46,809 nucleotides of DNA, from the NCBI GenBank assembly GCA_964432415.1, contig CAYSNW010000027.1, positions 1-46,809 of the forward strand. Direction: 5' to 3'. Positions within the stretch are counted from its first letter, which is position 1, and the number at the start of each line of letters is the position of its first letter. A program made the translations under genes and the position numbers. Source of the stretch: JAFECT01 sp964432415 (GTDB lineage Bacteria > Pseudomonadota > Alphaproteobacteria > Caulobacterales > Caulobacteraceae). Below the pieces are notes generated by a model. It saw only the letters and a list, made by a program, of their open reading frames with translations, was not told the DNA's origin and did no database searches. This document shows positions 1 to 7,651 of the stretch, piece after piece.

Positions 1-241
1 CGCGGGCGATGATCTTCTCGACGATCTCCGGGGTGATGGGCTCGATGTAGGTGGCGTCGGCCAGCTCCGGATCGGTCATGATCGTGGCCGGGTTGGAGTT
101 GACCAGCACGATCCGGTAGCCTTCGGCCTTCAGCGCCTTGCAGGCCTGCACGCCGGAATAGTCGAACTCGCACGCCTGACCGATAACGATCGGCCCCGCG
201 CCGATGATCAGGATGGATTTGATGTCGGTCCGTTTGGGCAT
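1..241 (-). CDS. carB: Carbamoyl phosphate synthase large subunit, N-terminal fragment
   Basis: Only the first 80 codons are present; the gene runs off the left edge. It starts at ATG 241 and begins MPKRTDIKSILIIGAGPIVI, the standard CarB opening, followed by GQACEFDYSGVQA and VNSNPATIMTDP, the nucleotide-binding start of the first carboxyphosphate domain. With CarA, CarB makes carbamoyl phosphate from glutamine, bicarbonate and ATP for pyrimidine and arginine synthesis. It is divergent from the SnoaL-like gene and lies about 6 kb downstream of carA on the same strand, with genes on both strands in between. It therefore probably has its own promoter in 242-430. Identification is firm. Confidence 0.96.
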   Translation of the reverse strand, partial: MPKRTDIKSILIIGAGPIVIGQACEFDYSGVQACKALKAEGYRIVLVNSNPATIMTDPELADATYIEPITPEIVEKIIAR

Positions 242-430
242 GGCAGTCCGAAATACTCGCACGCGCTCGCGGCTGCGCAGGAATCCGCGCCCCGAGCCGA
301 TCGACCTGTGGGTTAAGCGGTCCGTTTAGAGAGGGAGTCGGGCGGGGGCAAGATCGCTGTTGATCCTGCGCGGCCTTGCGCCTTGGATGTCGCAGCCCCA
401 GTTGGCTTCAGAGCCTGCCCGGAGATCCGA

Positions 431-925
431 ATGCCCGCCGCCGAAGACGTCGCCCTGAAGGTCGTGGAACGCTTCTACGAGGAGTTCTGGAACCAGCGGA
501 AGTTCGAGATCGCCGAACAGATCTTCGCCCCCGACGCCAAGACCCATCAGCTGCGCTCCGGCCAGGTCGACACGCCCCAGCCGCGCGGGCCGGAGGTGGT
601 GCGCCAGCACACCAAAGACTGGCTGGAAGGCTTCCCCGATCTGCGCTTCAACATCGACCACAGCTTCGCCTCCGGTGAGCTGGTCATGACCCGGGTGACC
701 ATGGAGGGGACCCACACCGGCGAGTGGCTGGGCCTGCCGGCGACGGGCAAGAAGGCGTTCGTGCGCATCATGGCCGTGCACAAGGTGGTGGCGGGGCGCA
801 TCGCCGAGGACTGGGTCCAGGTGGAGACCCTGGGCTTCTTCCAGCAGCTGGGCGTGCTGCCCTCGGTGGCCAACATTTTCGTGGATCATATCGAGCGGAC
901 TCTGGCGGCGGAGGCCAAGGCCTAG
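431..925 (+). CDS. SnoaL-like / ester cyclase family protein
   Basis: A 164-residue protein of the NTF2-like cone fold (SnoaL-like polyketide cyclase / ester cyclase group). Recognisable features are the N-terminal helix VVERFYEEFWNQRKFEIAEQ, a G-P-E-V-V-R helix, the FPDLRFNIDHSFASGELVMTR strand region, the GTHTGEWLGLPATGKK turn and a W-V-Q-V-E-T strand near the C-terminus. There is no signal peptide. The ATG at 431 was chosen because a GGAG lies at 421-424, 6 nt upstream; the frame is open further up but has no good start. The substrate cannot be told from sequence; many members of the group have no known reaction. It is followed after 71 nt by the PadR operon, which has its own promoter. 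Confidence 0.8.
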   Translation: MPAAEDVALKVVERFYEEFWNQRKFEIAEQIFAPDAKTHQLRSGQVDTPQPRGPEVVRQHTKDWLEGFPDLRFNIDHSFASGELVMTRVTMEGTHTGEWLGLPATGKKAFVRIMAVHKVVAGRIAEDWVQVETLGFFQQLGVLPSVANIFVDHIERTLAAEAKA

Positions 926-959
926 CCACCAAGGGCGCGGCGGCCGCGGCGCGTGCATC

Positions 960-996
960 TTGACAGCACGATACCTTGCAATGCATAGTATCGTGC
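960..996 (+). promoter_or_regulatory. PadR operon promoter with 29-bp palindromic operator
   Basis: A dyad centred on base 981 spans 967-995. The outer arms CACGATAC (967-974) and GTATCGTG (988-995) are perfect, and the inner TGCA/TGCA (977-980, 982-985) also pair, so 12 of 14 base pairs match. A consensus -35 TTGACA occupies 960-965 and a -10-like CATAGT occupies 984-989 (18-bp spacer), inside the dyad. The PadR ATG is at 997, so transcription would start almost on the start codon and the mRNA would be leaderless or nearly so. ATAC...GTAT half-sites are the kind bound by PadR dimers; autoregulation is inferred. Confidence 0.75.
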
Positions 997-1371
997 ATGA
1001 ACGAAGCTCATGACGATGGCGACGCGCTCGACCGCTGGGAGACCCAGCTGCGCAAGGGCGGGCTGGGACTGGCGGTGCTGGCCAGCCTCTGGCCCGGGCG
1101 GCTCTACGGGCTGGAGATCCTGCGAAGGCTGGAGGCGGACGCCGACCTGCTGGTCTCGGAAGGCGCCATCTATCCGCTGCTGACCCGCCTGAAGAGCGAG
1201 GGCCTGGTCTCCTCCGAATGGGTGGAGGCCGACGCCGGCCATCCGCGCAAGTACTTCTCCCTGACCGAGCAGGGCCGCCGCCAGGTGCGCGGCATGGCCG
1301 GGGTCTGGGACCGTTTCGCCTCGGGCCTGGAACGGCTCATCACCCCCATACGCAAGGATGTGGACCAATGA
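997..1371 (+). CDS. PadR family transcriptional regulator
   Basis: A 124-residue winged-helix repressor of the PadR family. Family hallmarks are LYGLEILRRLE (recognition helix region), EGAIYPLLTRLKSEGLV and the wing GHPRKYFSLTEQGRRQ, followed by a short C-terminal dimerisation helix. PadR proteins usually repress their own operon and release DNA on binding a small hydrophobic ligand or a lipophilic signal. ATG 997 is preferred to an upstream in-frame TTG at 976 because that TTG lies inside the operator. The stop codon overlaps the next start (ATGA at 1368-1371), so it is translationally coupled to the DUF1700-like gene. Confidence 0.92.
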   Translation: MNEAHDDGDALDRWETQLRKGGLGLAVLASLWPGRLYGLEILRRLEADADLLVSEGAIYPLLTRLKSEGLVSSEWVEADAGHPRKYFSLTEQGRRQVRGMAGVWDRFASGLERLITPIRKDVDQ

Positions 1372-1994
1372 CCGATACCGGCATGGATCCCGCGGCGCAG
1401 CTGAGACTGGCCGCCTGGACGCGCACGGTGCGCGCGGGGCTCAAGAGCCTGCCCCAGACGGACGCCGACGAGATCGTTCGCGAACTCTCGAGCCACGCCC
1501 TGGACCGCGCCGCGGAGATGGGCGGACTGACCGGCGCCAACCTGGAAGCGGCGCTGGCGGCGCTCGGGCGGCCGCAGGACCTGGCAGGGCTCTATCTGGC
1601 CGAGCGGATGGCCGAGCGGGTGGAGACGGATCGCTCGCCCTTGAGGGTGCTGCGCGCGGCCTTCAACCTGGCCGGCCTGTCGGTGGACGCCTTCTTCGTC
1701 TTCATGGGCTCGCTGCTGGGCTACGCCCTGGGCGTGGGGTTGATCCTGGTGGCGGTGCTGAAACCGATCTTCCCGGCGAAGGTGGGTTTCTGGCGCCTGG
1801 ACGATCCCAACGACCTGTCGGTCTCCATCGGCATGGCCAACAACCCGCACGGTCACGACATCATGGGCTGGTGGATCATCCCCTTCGGCCTGTTGCTGGG
1901 CGCCGTGGTGACCTTTCTGGCCTGGCGCTTCAGCCTGGCGGGGGTCCGCCGCCTCGGCCGGGCGCGGGCCCGGCTCTTCGCTCCGAAAGGATAG
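1368..1994 (+). CDS. DUF1700/HAAS-like membrane protein
   Basis: A 208-residue protein. The first ~85 residues form a soluble helical part (WTRTVRAGLKSLPQTDADEI, LSSHALDRAAEMGG, LEAALAALGRPQDLAGLYLAERMAE) that resembles the helical HAAS/DUF1700 domain habitually encoded beside PadR regulators. The remainder has two to three membrane segments (about residues 105-130 and 165-190) and a basic tail. It overlaps padR by ATGA and is 4 nt from the CPBP gene. By analogy with other PadR-HAAS pairs, the soluble domain may signal membrane state to PadR. The domain call is from pattern only and was not searched. Confidence 0.7.
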   Translation: MTDTGMDPAAQLRLAAWTRTVRAGLKSLPQTDADEIVRELSSHALDRAAEMGGLTGANLEAALAALGRPQDLAGLYLAERMAERVETDRSPLRVLRAAFNLAGLSVDAFFVFMGSLLGYALGVGLILVAVLKPIFPAKVGFWRLDDPNDLSVSIGMANNPHGHDIMGWWIIPFGLLLGAVVTFLAWRFSLAGVRRLGRARARLFAPKG

Positions 1995-1998
1995 TCCC

Positions 1999-2742
1999 AT
2001 GCGTATGGATGACACCAACGGCGAGGGCCCCGGCCCCGCCGCGAGCCCCCTCGCGCGCCTGCAGCATCGGCTGAGGGGAAGCTGGACCCTGTTCTTCTTC
2101 GAACTGCTCGCGGTGGCGGCGATCTTCTATGCCGACAATGTCCTGCACGTGATCTGGTTCAGCAAGACGCTCTACCTGTTCGCGCTGGGGGTCGTGTCGC
2201 TGGCGGTCCGCGGCGTGAGCTGGCGGCGGATCGGCGTGCCCTTCTCATGGCCGGGGCGCAAGTGGCTGGTTCCGTTGATCGCAGGGATCGCCGCAGGCGT
2301 GCTGATCGAGGCCCAGGAGCTGTTCCTGACCCAGCCCCTGCTCATCCACCTGACCGGGACGCCGCCGGACCTGTCCGACTTCCATGAGGTGCGGGGCAAT
2401 TGGAAGCTGGCGGCCATCGGCCTGCCGCTGATCTGGGTGATGGCCGGCTTCGGCGAGGAGTGGGTCTGGCGCGGCTGGCTGATGAACCGCGTCGCGGCGG
2501 TCTTCCGCAAACCCTGGCTGGGCTGGCTCGTGTCGCTCGCGGCCGTCAACGCGATGTTCGGCCTGGCCCACTTCTACCAGGGCCTCACCGGCATGGTGGA
2601 GGCGGGCCTGGACGGGGTGCTGTTCGGCCTGGTCTATCTGGCCGCGGGGCGCAACCTGTGGGTCGCGGTGCTGGCGCACGGGGTGCAGGACACCACCGAC
2701 CTGGTCCTGATCTTCACCGGGACCTATCCGACGCCGGTGTGA
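1999..2742 (+). CDS. CPBP family intramembrane glutamic/metal-type protease
   Basis: A 247-residue polytopic membrane protein of the CPBP (Abi/CAAX-type) family. All three motifs are present: E153-E154-x3-R158 (GEEWVWRGW), F187-x3-H191 (FGLAH) and H227-x3-D231 (HGVQD). Family members cleave prenylated or other membrane substrates, or act in bacteriocin immunity. Start ATG 1999 has AAGGA at 1985-1989; an ATG at 2005 is possible. It is the last gene of the PadR operon, suggesting its level is set by the PadR/DUF1700 switch. The substrate is unknown. Confidence 0.85.
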   Translation: MRMDDTNGEGPGPAASPLARLQHRLRGSWTLFFFELLAVAAIFYADNVLHVIWFSKTLYLFALGVVSLAVRGVSWRRIGVPFSWPGRKWLVPLIAGIAAGVLIEAQELFLTQPLLIHLTGTPPDLSDFHEVRGNWKLAAIGLPLIWVMAGFGEEWVWRGWLMNRVAAVFRKPWLGWLVSLAAVNAMFGLAHFYQGLTGMVEAGLDGVLFGLVYLAAGRNLWVAVLAHGVQDTTDLVLIFTGTYPTPV

Positions 2743-2760
2743 GGCCTCGGGGTGAATGCG

Positions 2761-2800
2761 CCAAAGAAAAGGGCGCGCCTCCCGCGAGGGAAACGCGCCC
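2761..2800 (-). terminator. Rho-independent terminator of the S9 peptidase gene
   Basis: A strong stem GGGCGCG/CGCGCCC (2771-2777 with 2794-2800), with a nested CCTC/GAGG inner stem, lies 25 nt beyond the peptidase stop. Read on the minus strand it is followed by TTTTCTTT, a proper U-tract. In the plus direction there is no U-tract, so it mainly serves the minus-strand gene. Confidence 0.75.
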
Positions 2801-2824
2801 CGATCCGTCTTCAGTCGCTCCGCC

Positions 2825-4867
2825 TCAGAGACCGCCGGGCTTGCAGTCGGTCTTGAGGAACTGCTCGATGGTCTCCAGCACCAGCTTCAGGTCGCCGGGC
2901 TTCCAGAGGTTGCCCTGGTGGCCCATGTCCGGGATCTCCACCAGCTTGTAGGGCTTGCCGGCCGCCTTGAGTGCGGCGGCGAAGCGGCGCGACTCGGAGA
3001 TGTCGACCGTCTGGTCCCGGGTGCCGTGGTAGATCAGCATCGGGATCGAGACTTGGGCCGCGTGCGACAGCGGATCCAGGCCCTCGATGGTCGGGTTCTG
3101 GAATTCACGCGTGAAGCGGCTGGTGAAGGTGATGTTCTTGAAGCTGGCCAACTCGGCCACCCCGGCGCCGGCGATGGCGCATTTGTAGATGCCGTTGGGC
3201 CGCACCGCCGCCGTGAAGGCGGTGTAGCCGCCGTAGGAATAGCCGTGCAGGGCGATGCGGTTCGGATCGGCGATGTGCTGGCTGATCAGCCACTTGGCCG
3301 CATCGTCGTCGTCGTCCTGCATCTTCTGGCCCCACTCCTTGTCGCCGGCGCGCCAGAGCTTCTGGCCCCAGCCTTCGGAGCCGCGGAACTGGGGCTGGAT
3401 CACGGCATAGCCGCGGGCGGCGAAGTACTGGGTCCAGCCGGAGAAATCCCAGTCCAGTTCGTCGCGGGCCCAGGGGCCGCCGTGGGGGGTCACGATGGTG
3501 GGGTAGGGGCCTGGGCCATAGACCGCCTGAGGCGGGGTGGTCAGGAAGGCCGGGATCATCAGGCCGTCACGGGCGGCGAACTCGACCATGCGGGTGTCGC
3601 CCAGCGTGGTGGGATCGATCTGGGGCCGGGCCTTGGCCAGCAGCTGCAGCTTGGTCTTGTTGCTGAGCAGATAGTATTCCGGCGGCGACTTGGGGCCGGA
3701 CTTGACGAACAGCACCTGGCTGCCGTCGCGCGAACCGCCGACGTAGTCGACGTCGAAGCCGTCGGTGGTGAAGACCTTGCCCGTGGCGCCGGTGCCGGGA
3801 TCGACCCAGTCGACCGCCGAATGCTTGACGTGCAGCAGGTCGCGGACCTGCTTTTCCATCGCCGCGATCTCGCCGTTGGTCCAGTAGGTGCGGCCCCGGT
3901 CGGCGTCGTAGCGGAAGCCGATGATCTCGCCATAGTTGGCCGGGTCGCGCGATTCGACGACACCCGCAGCGTTGAACAGCGGCAGGCCGAAGGCCTGTTC
4001 ACCGATCTTGTGCTGCTTGACGTCGTATTCGTAGATCGCGGTCTTGTCCTGGTGGTTCGGGGTCGAGACCAGGACGATGTTGGGGTTCTCGGTGAAGCCC
4101 TCCAGGCTCATCTGTTCCCGGTCCTTGGCGTACCAGCGGAACAGCTCCGACCACTGGCCGGTGGCGGGATCGCGGAAGTCGGTGGCGGCGAACAGCTTGC
4201 CGTTGTCGAAGTCGAACCAGTCGCGGGTGCGCACCTCTCCCTTCAGGTCGATGCCGTACTGGTACTTGTCCGAGCCCTTCATCACGCGCTCGACCGTGCC
4301 TGAGTAGACGTCGACCTTGTCGATGTCGCCGCGGGTGTCGGCGCGGGTGTCGAACACCAGGATCTTGCGCGGGTCGAGCGGCAGGACGTCGATGATCCGC
4401 GCGGAGCTGGCGCGGTTGAATTCATTGACGTCGGAGGACGCCTTCTGGTCGTTGCTGGGCAGGATGTCCCTGGGCGGCGTCTTACCGTCGAAGGCCATGA
4501 TGATGGTCTTGAAATTGTGCGTCGCCGACGGACCCGTGCCGAACAGGTAGCGGAAGGTCACCGTCAGCCGGTCGTTCTTGATGAACCGGACCCCGGTGTA
4601 GGTGAACTCGGCCAGGTTGTTGCCGTTGATCACCACCGGCGGCTTGTCCATGGCGTCGGTGGCCCAGACCGAGATCTGGGTGTGGACTCCGTCCGTAGAG
4701 GTGACGGCGGCGATGTGCTTGCCGTCCGGCGCAATGCGCACGCTGGCGACCGCAGGCACCCGCCCGAAGGCCTCGGCGGTGGGCGGCGGCGCGGCCACGG
4801 CAGTGGCGCCGGCGCAGACCATCAACGAGGCGGCGATCGCCGCGCTGCTCAAAAGACGTTTCAACAT
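2825..4867 (-). CDS. Secreted S9 family prolyl oligopeptidase-like peptidase
   Basis: A 680-residue exported serine peptidase of the S9 (acylaminoacyl-peptidase/DPP-like) family. A signal peptide (LLSSAAIAASLMVCAGATAVAA) is followed by a ~400-residue beta-propeller starting FGRVPAVASVRIAPDG and a C-terminal alpha/beta hydrolase. The catalytic triad is visible: Ser544 in GYSYGGY, Asp618 in GTRDQTVD and His650 in DMGHQGN; the oxyanion segment is PHGGPWARDE. It would cleave short peptides in the periplasm. ATG 4867 lies 10 nt from GGGGAG (4878-4883); a GTG at 4873 is an alternative only 4 nt away. It ends in a good terminator and stands alone. Confidence 0.92.
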   Translation of the reverse strand: MLKRLLSSAAIAASLMVCAGATAVAAPPPTAEAFGRVPAVASVRIAPDGKHIAAVTSTDGVHTQISVWATDAMDKPPVVINGNNLAEFTYTGVRFIKNDRLTVTFRYLFGTGPSATHNFKTIIMAFDGKTPPRDILPSNDQKASSDVNEFNRASSARIIDVLPLDPRKILVFDTRADTRGDIDKVDVYSGTVERVMKGSDKYQYGIDLKGEVRTRDWFDFDNGKLFAATDFRDPATGQWSELFRWYAKDREQMSLEGFTENPNIVLVSTPNHQDKTAIYEYDVKQHKIGEQAFGLPLFNAAGVVESRDPANYGEIIGFRYDADRGRTYWTNGEIAAMEKQVRDLLHVKHSAVDWVDPGTGATGKVFTTDGFDVDYVGGSRDGSQVLFVKSGPKSPPEYYLLSNKTKLQLLAKARPQIDPTTLGDTRMVEFAARDGLMIPAFLTTPPQAVYGPGPYPTIVTPHGGPWARDELDWDFSGWTQYFAARGYAVIQPQFRGSEGWGQKLWRAGDKEWGQKMQDDDDDAAKWLISQHIADPNRIALHGYSYGGYTAFTAAVRPNGIYKCAIAGAGVAELASFKNITFTSRFTREFQNPTIEGLDPLSHAAQVSIPMLIYHGTRDQTVDISESRRFAAALKAAGKPYKLVEIPDMGHQGNLWKPGDLKLVLETIEQFLKTDCKPGGL

Positions 4868-5106
4868 GGACACTTAGCTCCCCACAGTCGCGTCACAGCA
4901 CCCCGTCGCCGGACGCGATCAATCAAACTTACCTGCCACAAAGAGACGTTCCAAGCCGCAATGACAAGCGCCCCCGGGCGCGGCCATAGGTAGCTGTGGC
5001 CCTTCTCCCACAGGCGGGACAGCGGAGCTTCCGTCCGCACGGCGGGCGCGCTACCGATGCGCGGAGCGGGCCGTTCGCGCCCGCGAAGACCTTGAGGGGG
5101 CTCAAG

Positions 5107-5535
5107 ATGAACCTGTCGATTCGCTTCGGGATGGCCGCCGCCGTCCTCGTTCTCGCCGCCGGCTCCGGCGCCCGCGCCGCGGACGGTCCGAGCGCCCAGC
5201 AGCTGTTGAGCGCCACCCAGACGGTCACCGGCCAGCCCATCGCCCTGCCGCAGGGGCCGGTGCAGGTCACGGTCTGGAAGATCGAGATCCCGGCGGGCGG
5301 CAAGCTGCCCGTCCACAAGCATCCCTGGCCGCGCTACGCCTATGTGCTCTCGGGCAAGGTCCGCGTGGTCTATCCCGACACGGGCAAGACCATGGAGTTC
5401 GGCGCCGGCGACGTCTTCTTCGAGGGCGTCGACGTCTGGCACTACGGTGAGACCGTGGGGAGCGAGCCCGTGCGCCTGCTGATCACCGACCAGGCGCCGG
5501 TGGGTCAGGTCAATATGGTGTTGAAGCCGAACTAG
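5107..5535 (+). CDS. Exported cupin domain protein
   Basis: A 142-residue protein with a signal peptide (FGMAAAVLVLAAGSGARA) and one cupin barrel. Cupin motif 1 appears as GGKLPVHKHPWPRYAYVLSG with two histidines, and motif 2 as FGAGDVFFEGVDVWHYGE with the third. These histidines would bind one divalent metal. ATG 5107 follows GAGGGGG (5094-5100) by 6 nt. It converges with the RraB gene, with 7 nt between stops. No enzyme activity can be assigned; small periplasmic cupins are often of unknown role. Confidence 0.85.
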   Translation: MNLSIRFGMAAAVLVLAAGSGARAADGPSAQQLLSATQTVTGQPIALPQGPVQVTVWKIEIPAGGKLPVHKHPWPRYAYVLSGKVRVVYPDTGKTMEFGAGDVFFEGVDVWHYGETVGSEPVRLLITDQAPVGQVNMVLKPN

Positions 5536-5542
5536 AGTCGCG

Positions 5543-6340
5543 TCAGTTCAGCGCCAGGGCGCACTCCCAGCCGTCGTATTCGCTGTCGTAAAGCTCCGCC
5601 CATTGCAGCAGGGTGCGCGTGAGGCCATCGAAGGTGTCGCCATCGACTGGCAGGTCTGCGGACAGAACAAGCCCGTCGTTCTGCGCAGTCGGTTCGCAGC
5701 GGAAACCGGCCTCGCCCGCGGCCTCGGCCAGGCCCTCGAGGTCTCCGCCGTAGAAGTAGAGCCGCGTGTCGCGGGGCCGGGTTCCGTCATCGCCGCGATC
5801 CCTCAGCACCTGGCGGACGCTGTCGTCCTTGGCGCACTGGTTCTCAAGCGGGTCCGGCCGCAACCACGTCTCAGCGAGATGTTCCCCATCAGGGCGCGGT
5901 TCGGCGTCCGGCTGGACAAACTCCGGGGCAGGCATGGCGTTCAGCAGCGCGACGGCGTCGGCGGCCCGGGAGACCATCAGGAAATAAACCCGCTGTCCGT
6001 TTCCGGTCTGCGTCCCGATCAGACGCGCGCGCATTCGGGCCTTGCTGAACAGAGCGTCAAAGCTGTCGTCCATGGCGGCGTAGACCGCTGTCAAGGCCTC
6101 GCCCTCGGGCATGCGGTCATCGCGAACCCGGGCAGGATCGAAGGCCAGGGTCAGGGTGACCATTTCGCTGAGCCCGGCCTCGCGCGCCCTGACGAGACCC
6201 TGAGGGTCGAACATCATGACCAGCTTGTAGTCGTCGGCGGGATCCTGGTCGTGGCTGCGGCGCCGGTAGGGAAAGCTGCCGTCGGCCAGGTCTTCGAACC
6301 ACGGACCGCCCCGCAGCTTGTCCGCCCGGCGGCCGATCAC
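5543..6340 (-). CDS. DUF695 / RraB-domain protein
   Basis: A 265-residue cytoplasmic protein. The C-terminal ~95 residues (DSVRQVLRDRGDD, DTRLYFYGGDLEGLAEAAGEAGF, YDSEYDGWECAL) match the RraB fold, named for the E. coli inhibitor of ribonuclease E. The N-terminal half (GPWFEDLADGSFPYRR, DDYKLVMMFDPQG, ALTAVYAAMDDSFDALF) resembles DUF695. The chosen GTG start at 6340 overlaps the carA stop as GTGA (6337-6340) and follows GGCGAG, so it is co-translated with carA. Open frame continues upstream inside carA but is only a shadow. RNase E control is a family-based guess; most two-domain members are uncharacterised. Confidence 0.75.
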   Translation of the reverse strand: MIGRRADKLRGGPWFEDLADGSFPYRRRSHDQDPADDYKLVMMFDPQGLVRAREAGLSEMVTLTLAFDPARVRDDRMPEGEALTAVYAAMDDSFDALFSKARMRARLIGTQTGNGQRVYFLMVSRAADAVALLNAMPAPEFVQPDAEPRPDGEHLAETWLRPDPLENQCAKDDSVRQVLRDRGDDGTRPRDTRLYFYGGDLEGLAEAAGEAGFRCEPTAQNDGLVLSADLPVDGDTFDGLTRTLLQWAELYDSEYDGWECALALN

Positions 6341-7503
6341 CTCGCCGCGTCCATCATCCCGGCGAAGCGCTCGAACAGGTAGAGCGAGTCCGTGGGCCCC
6401 GGCGACGCCTCGGGGTGGTGCTGGACCCCGAACACCGGCCTGCCCTCGACCTCGAGGCCGCAATTGGTGCCGTCGAACAGGGAGACGTGGGTCTCCTTCA
6501 CCGGCGCGGGCAGGCTGTCGCGGTCGACTGTGAAGCCGTGGTTCATCGAGACGATCTCGACCTTGCCGGTCGTCAGGTCCTTCACCGGGTGGTTCGCCCC
6601 GTGGTGACCCTGGTCCATCTTGACGGTCCTGGCGCCCAGGGCCAGGGCCAGCATCTGGTGGCCGAGGCAGATGCCGAACACCGGGGTGCCGGACGCGGTC
6701 AGCTTCCGGATTTCGGGCACGGCGTACTCGCCGGTGGCGGCCGGATCGCCCGGGCCATTGGAGAGCAGCACCCCGTCGGGCTTGCGGGCGAGGATCTCTT
6801 CGGCAGTGGTCGAGGCGGGCACCACCGTGGCGCGGGCGCCGATGGAGGCGAGCGCGCGCAGGATGTTGCGCTTGACCCCGTAGTCGACGACCACGACCTC
6901 GTATTTCGGCTGGCCGGCTTTCGCGTAGCCCTCGGGCCAGCGCCACAGGCCCTCCTCCCAGACGAAGGGCTGGAGCGTCGAGGCGTCCTTGGCCAGGTCC
7001 AGTCCGACCAGGCCCGACCAGGCCTTCGCCTGGGCGACGAGGGCGTCCAGGTCGAAACGGCCTTCGGGGCTGTGGGCGACCACGCCGTGGGGCATGCCGT
7101 GCTCGCGGATGGCCTTGGTCAGAGCGCGGGTGTCGACGCCCGCCAGGCCCACGACCCCGCGGGACTTCATCCAGGCGTCGAGGTCGGAGTTGGCGCGCCA
7201 GTTGGCGGATGGGGTGGGCAGGTCGCGGAAGATGGCGCCGCGCGCGCTGGTCCGGGCGCCCTGGCCGATCTGCTCCACGTCCTCGAAATTGACCCCGACA
7301 TTGCCGACGTGGGGGAAGGTGAAGGCGATGATCTGGCCCATGTAGGAGGGGTCGGTCAGGATCTCCTGGTAGCCGGTCATGGCGGTGTTGAAGCAGACCT
7401 CGCCCAGCGCCTCGCCGGTCGCGCCCACCCCGATCCCCTGCAGGACCACGCCGTTGGCCAGGGCCAGGACACCGGTCGCGCCGCTCATCAGCTGGGTGGT
7501 CAT
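6337..7503 (-). CDS. carA: Carbamoyl phosphate synthase small (glutaminase) subunit
   Basis: A full-length 388-residue CarA. The N-terminal domain carries VLQGIGVGATGEALGEVCFNTAMTGYQEI and the class I glutamine amidotransferase domain carries the nucleophile Cys279 (FGICLGHQM) and the His362/Glu365 pair (HHPEAS). It releases ammonia from glutamine and channels it to CarB. ATG 7503 has AGGAG about 10 nt upstream. It overlaps the RraB-domain gene by 4 nt. carB is not adjacent but 6 kb further on, a separation also found in other alphaproteobacteria. Confidence 0.97.
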   Translation of the reverse strand: MTTQLMSGATGVLALANGVVLQGIGVGATGEALGEVCFNTAMTGYQEILTDPSYMGQIIAFTFPHVGNVGVNFEDVEQIGQGARTSARGAIFRDLPTPSANWRANSDLDAWMKSRGVVGLAGVDTRALTKAIREHGMPHGVVAHSPEGRFDLDALVAQAKAWSGLVGLDLAKDASTLQPFVWEEGLWRWPEGYAKAGQPKYEVVVVDYGVKRNILRALASIGARATVVPASTTAEEILARKPDGVLLSNGPGDPAATGEYAVPEIRKLTASGTPVFGICLGHQMLALALGARTVKMDQGHHGANHPVKDLTTGKVEIVSMNHGFTVDRDSLPAPVKETHVSLFDGTNCGLEVEGRPVFGVQHHPEASPGPTDSLYLFERFAGMMDAAR

Positions 7504-7651
7504 GGCGGGGAGGCTCCTGGACAAACGGGCGCGTAGGTAGGGGAGCGCGCCCCCCCGGTCAACCGCGCCGGCGCCGCACGCCGGTGAAGAAAGCATAAGG
7601 TGACGTCCGGGCGTGGGACTGCCACGGTCGCAGGGTTCGGAGCGCAATGAC

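Noticed and set aside
2756..4303. 515-codon plus-strand open frame
   Set aside because: It lies opposite the S9 peptidase, whose signal peptide, triad and terminator are clear; high-GC third positions keep the antisense frame open.
6341..6946. N-terminal extension of the RraB-domain gene
   Set aside because: The extra ~200 codons are Arg/Pro/Gly-rich and lie inside carA in another frame; the GTG at 6340 with coupling is sufficient.
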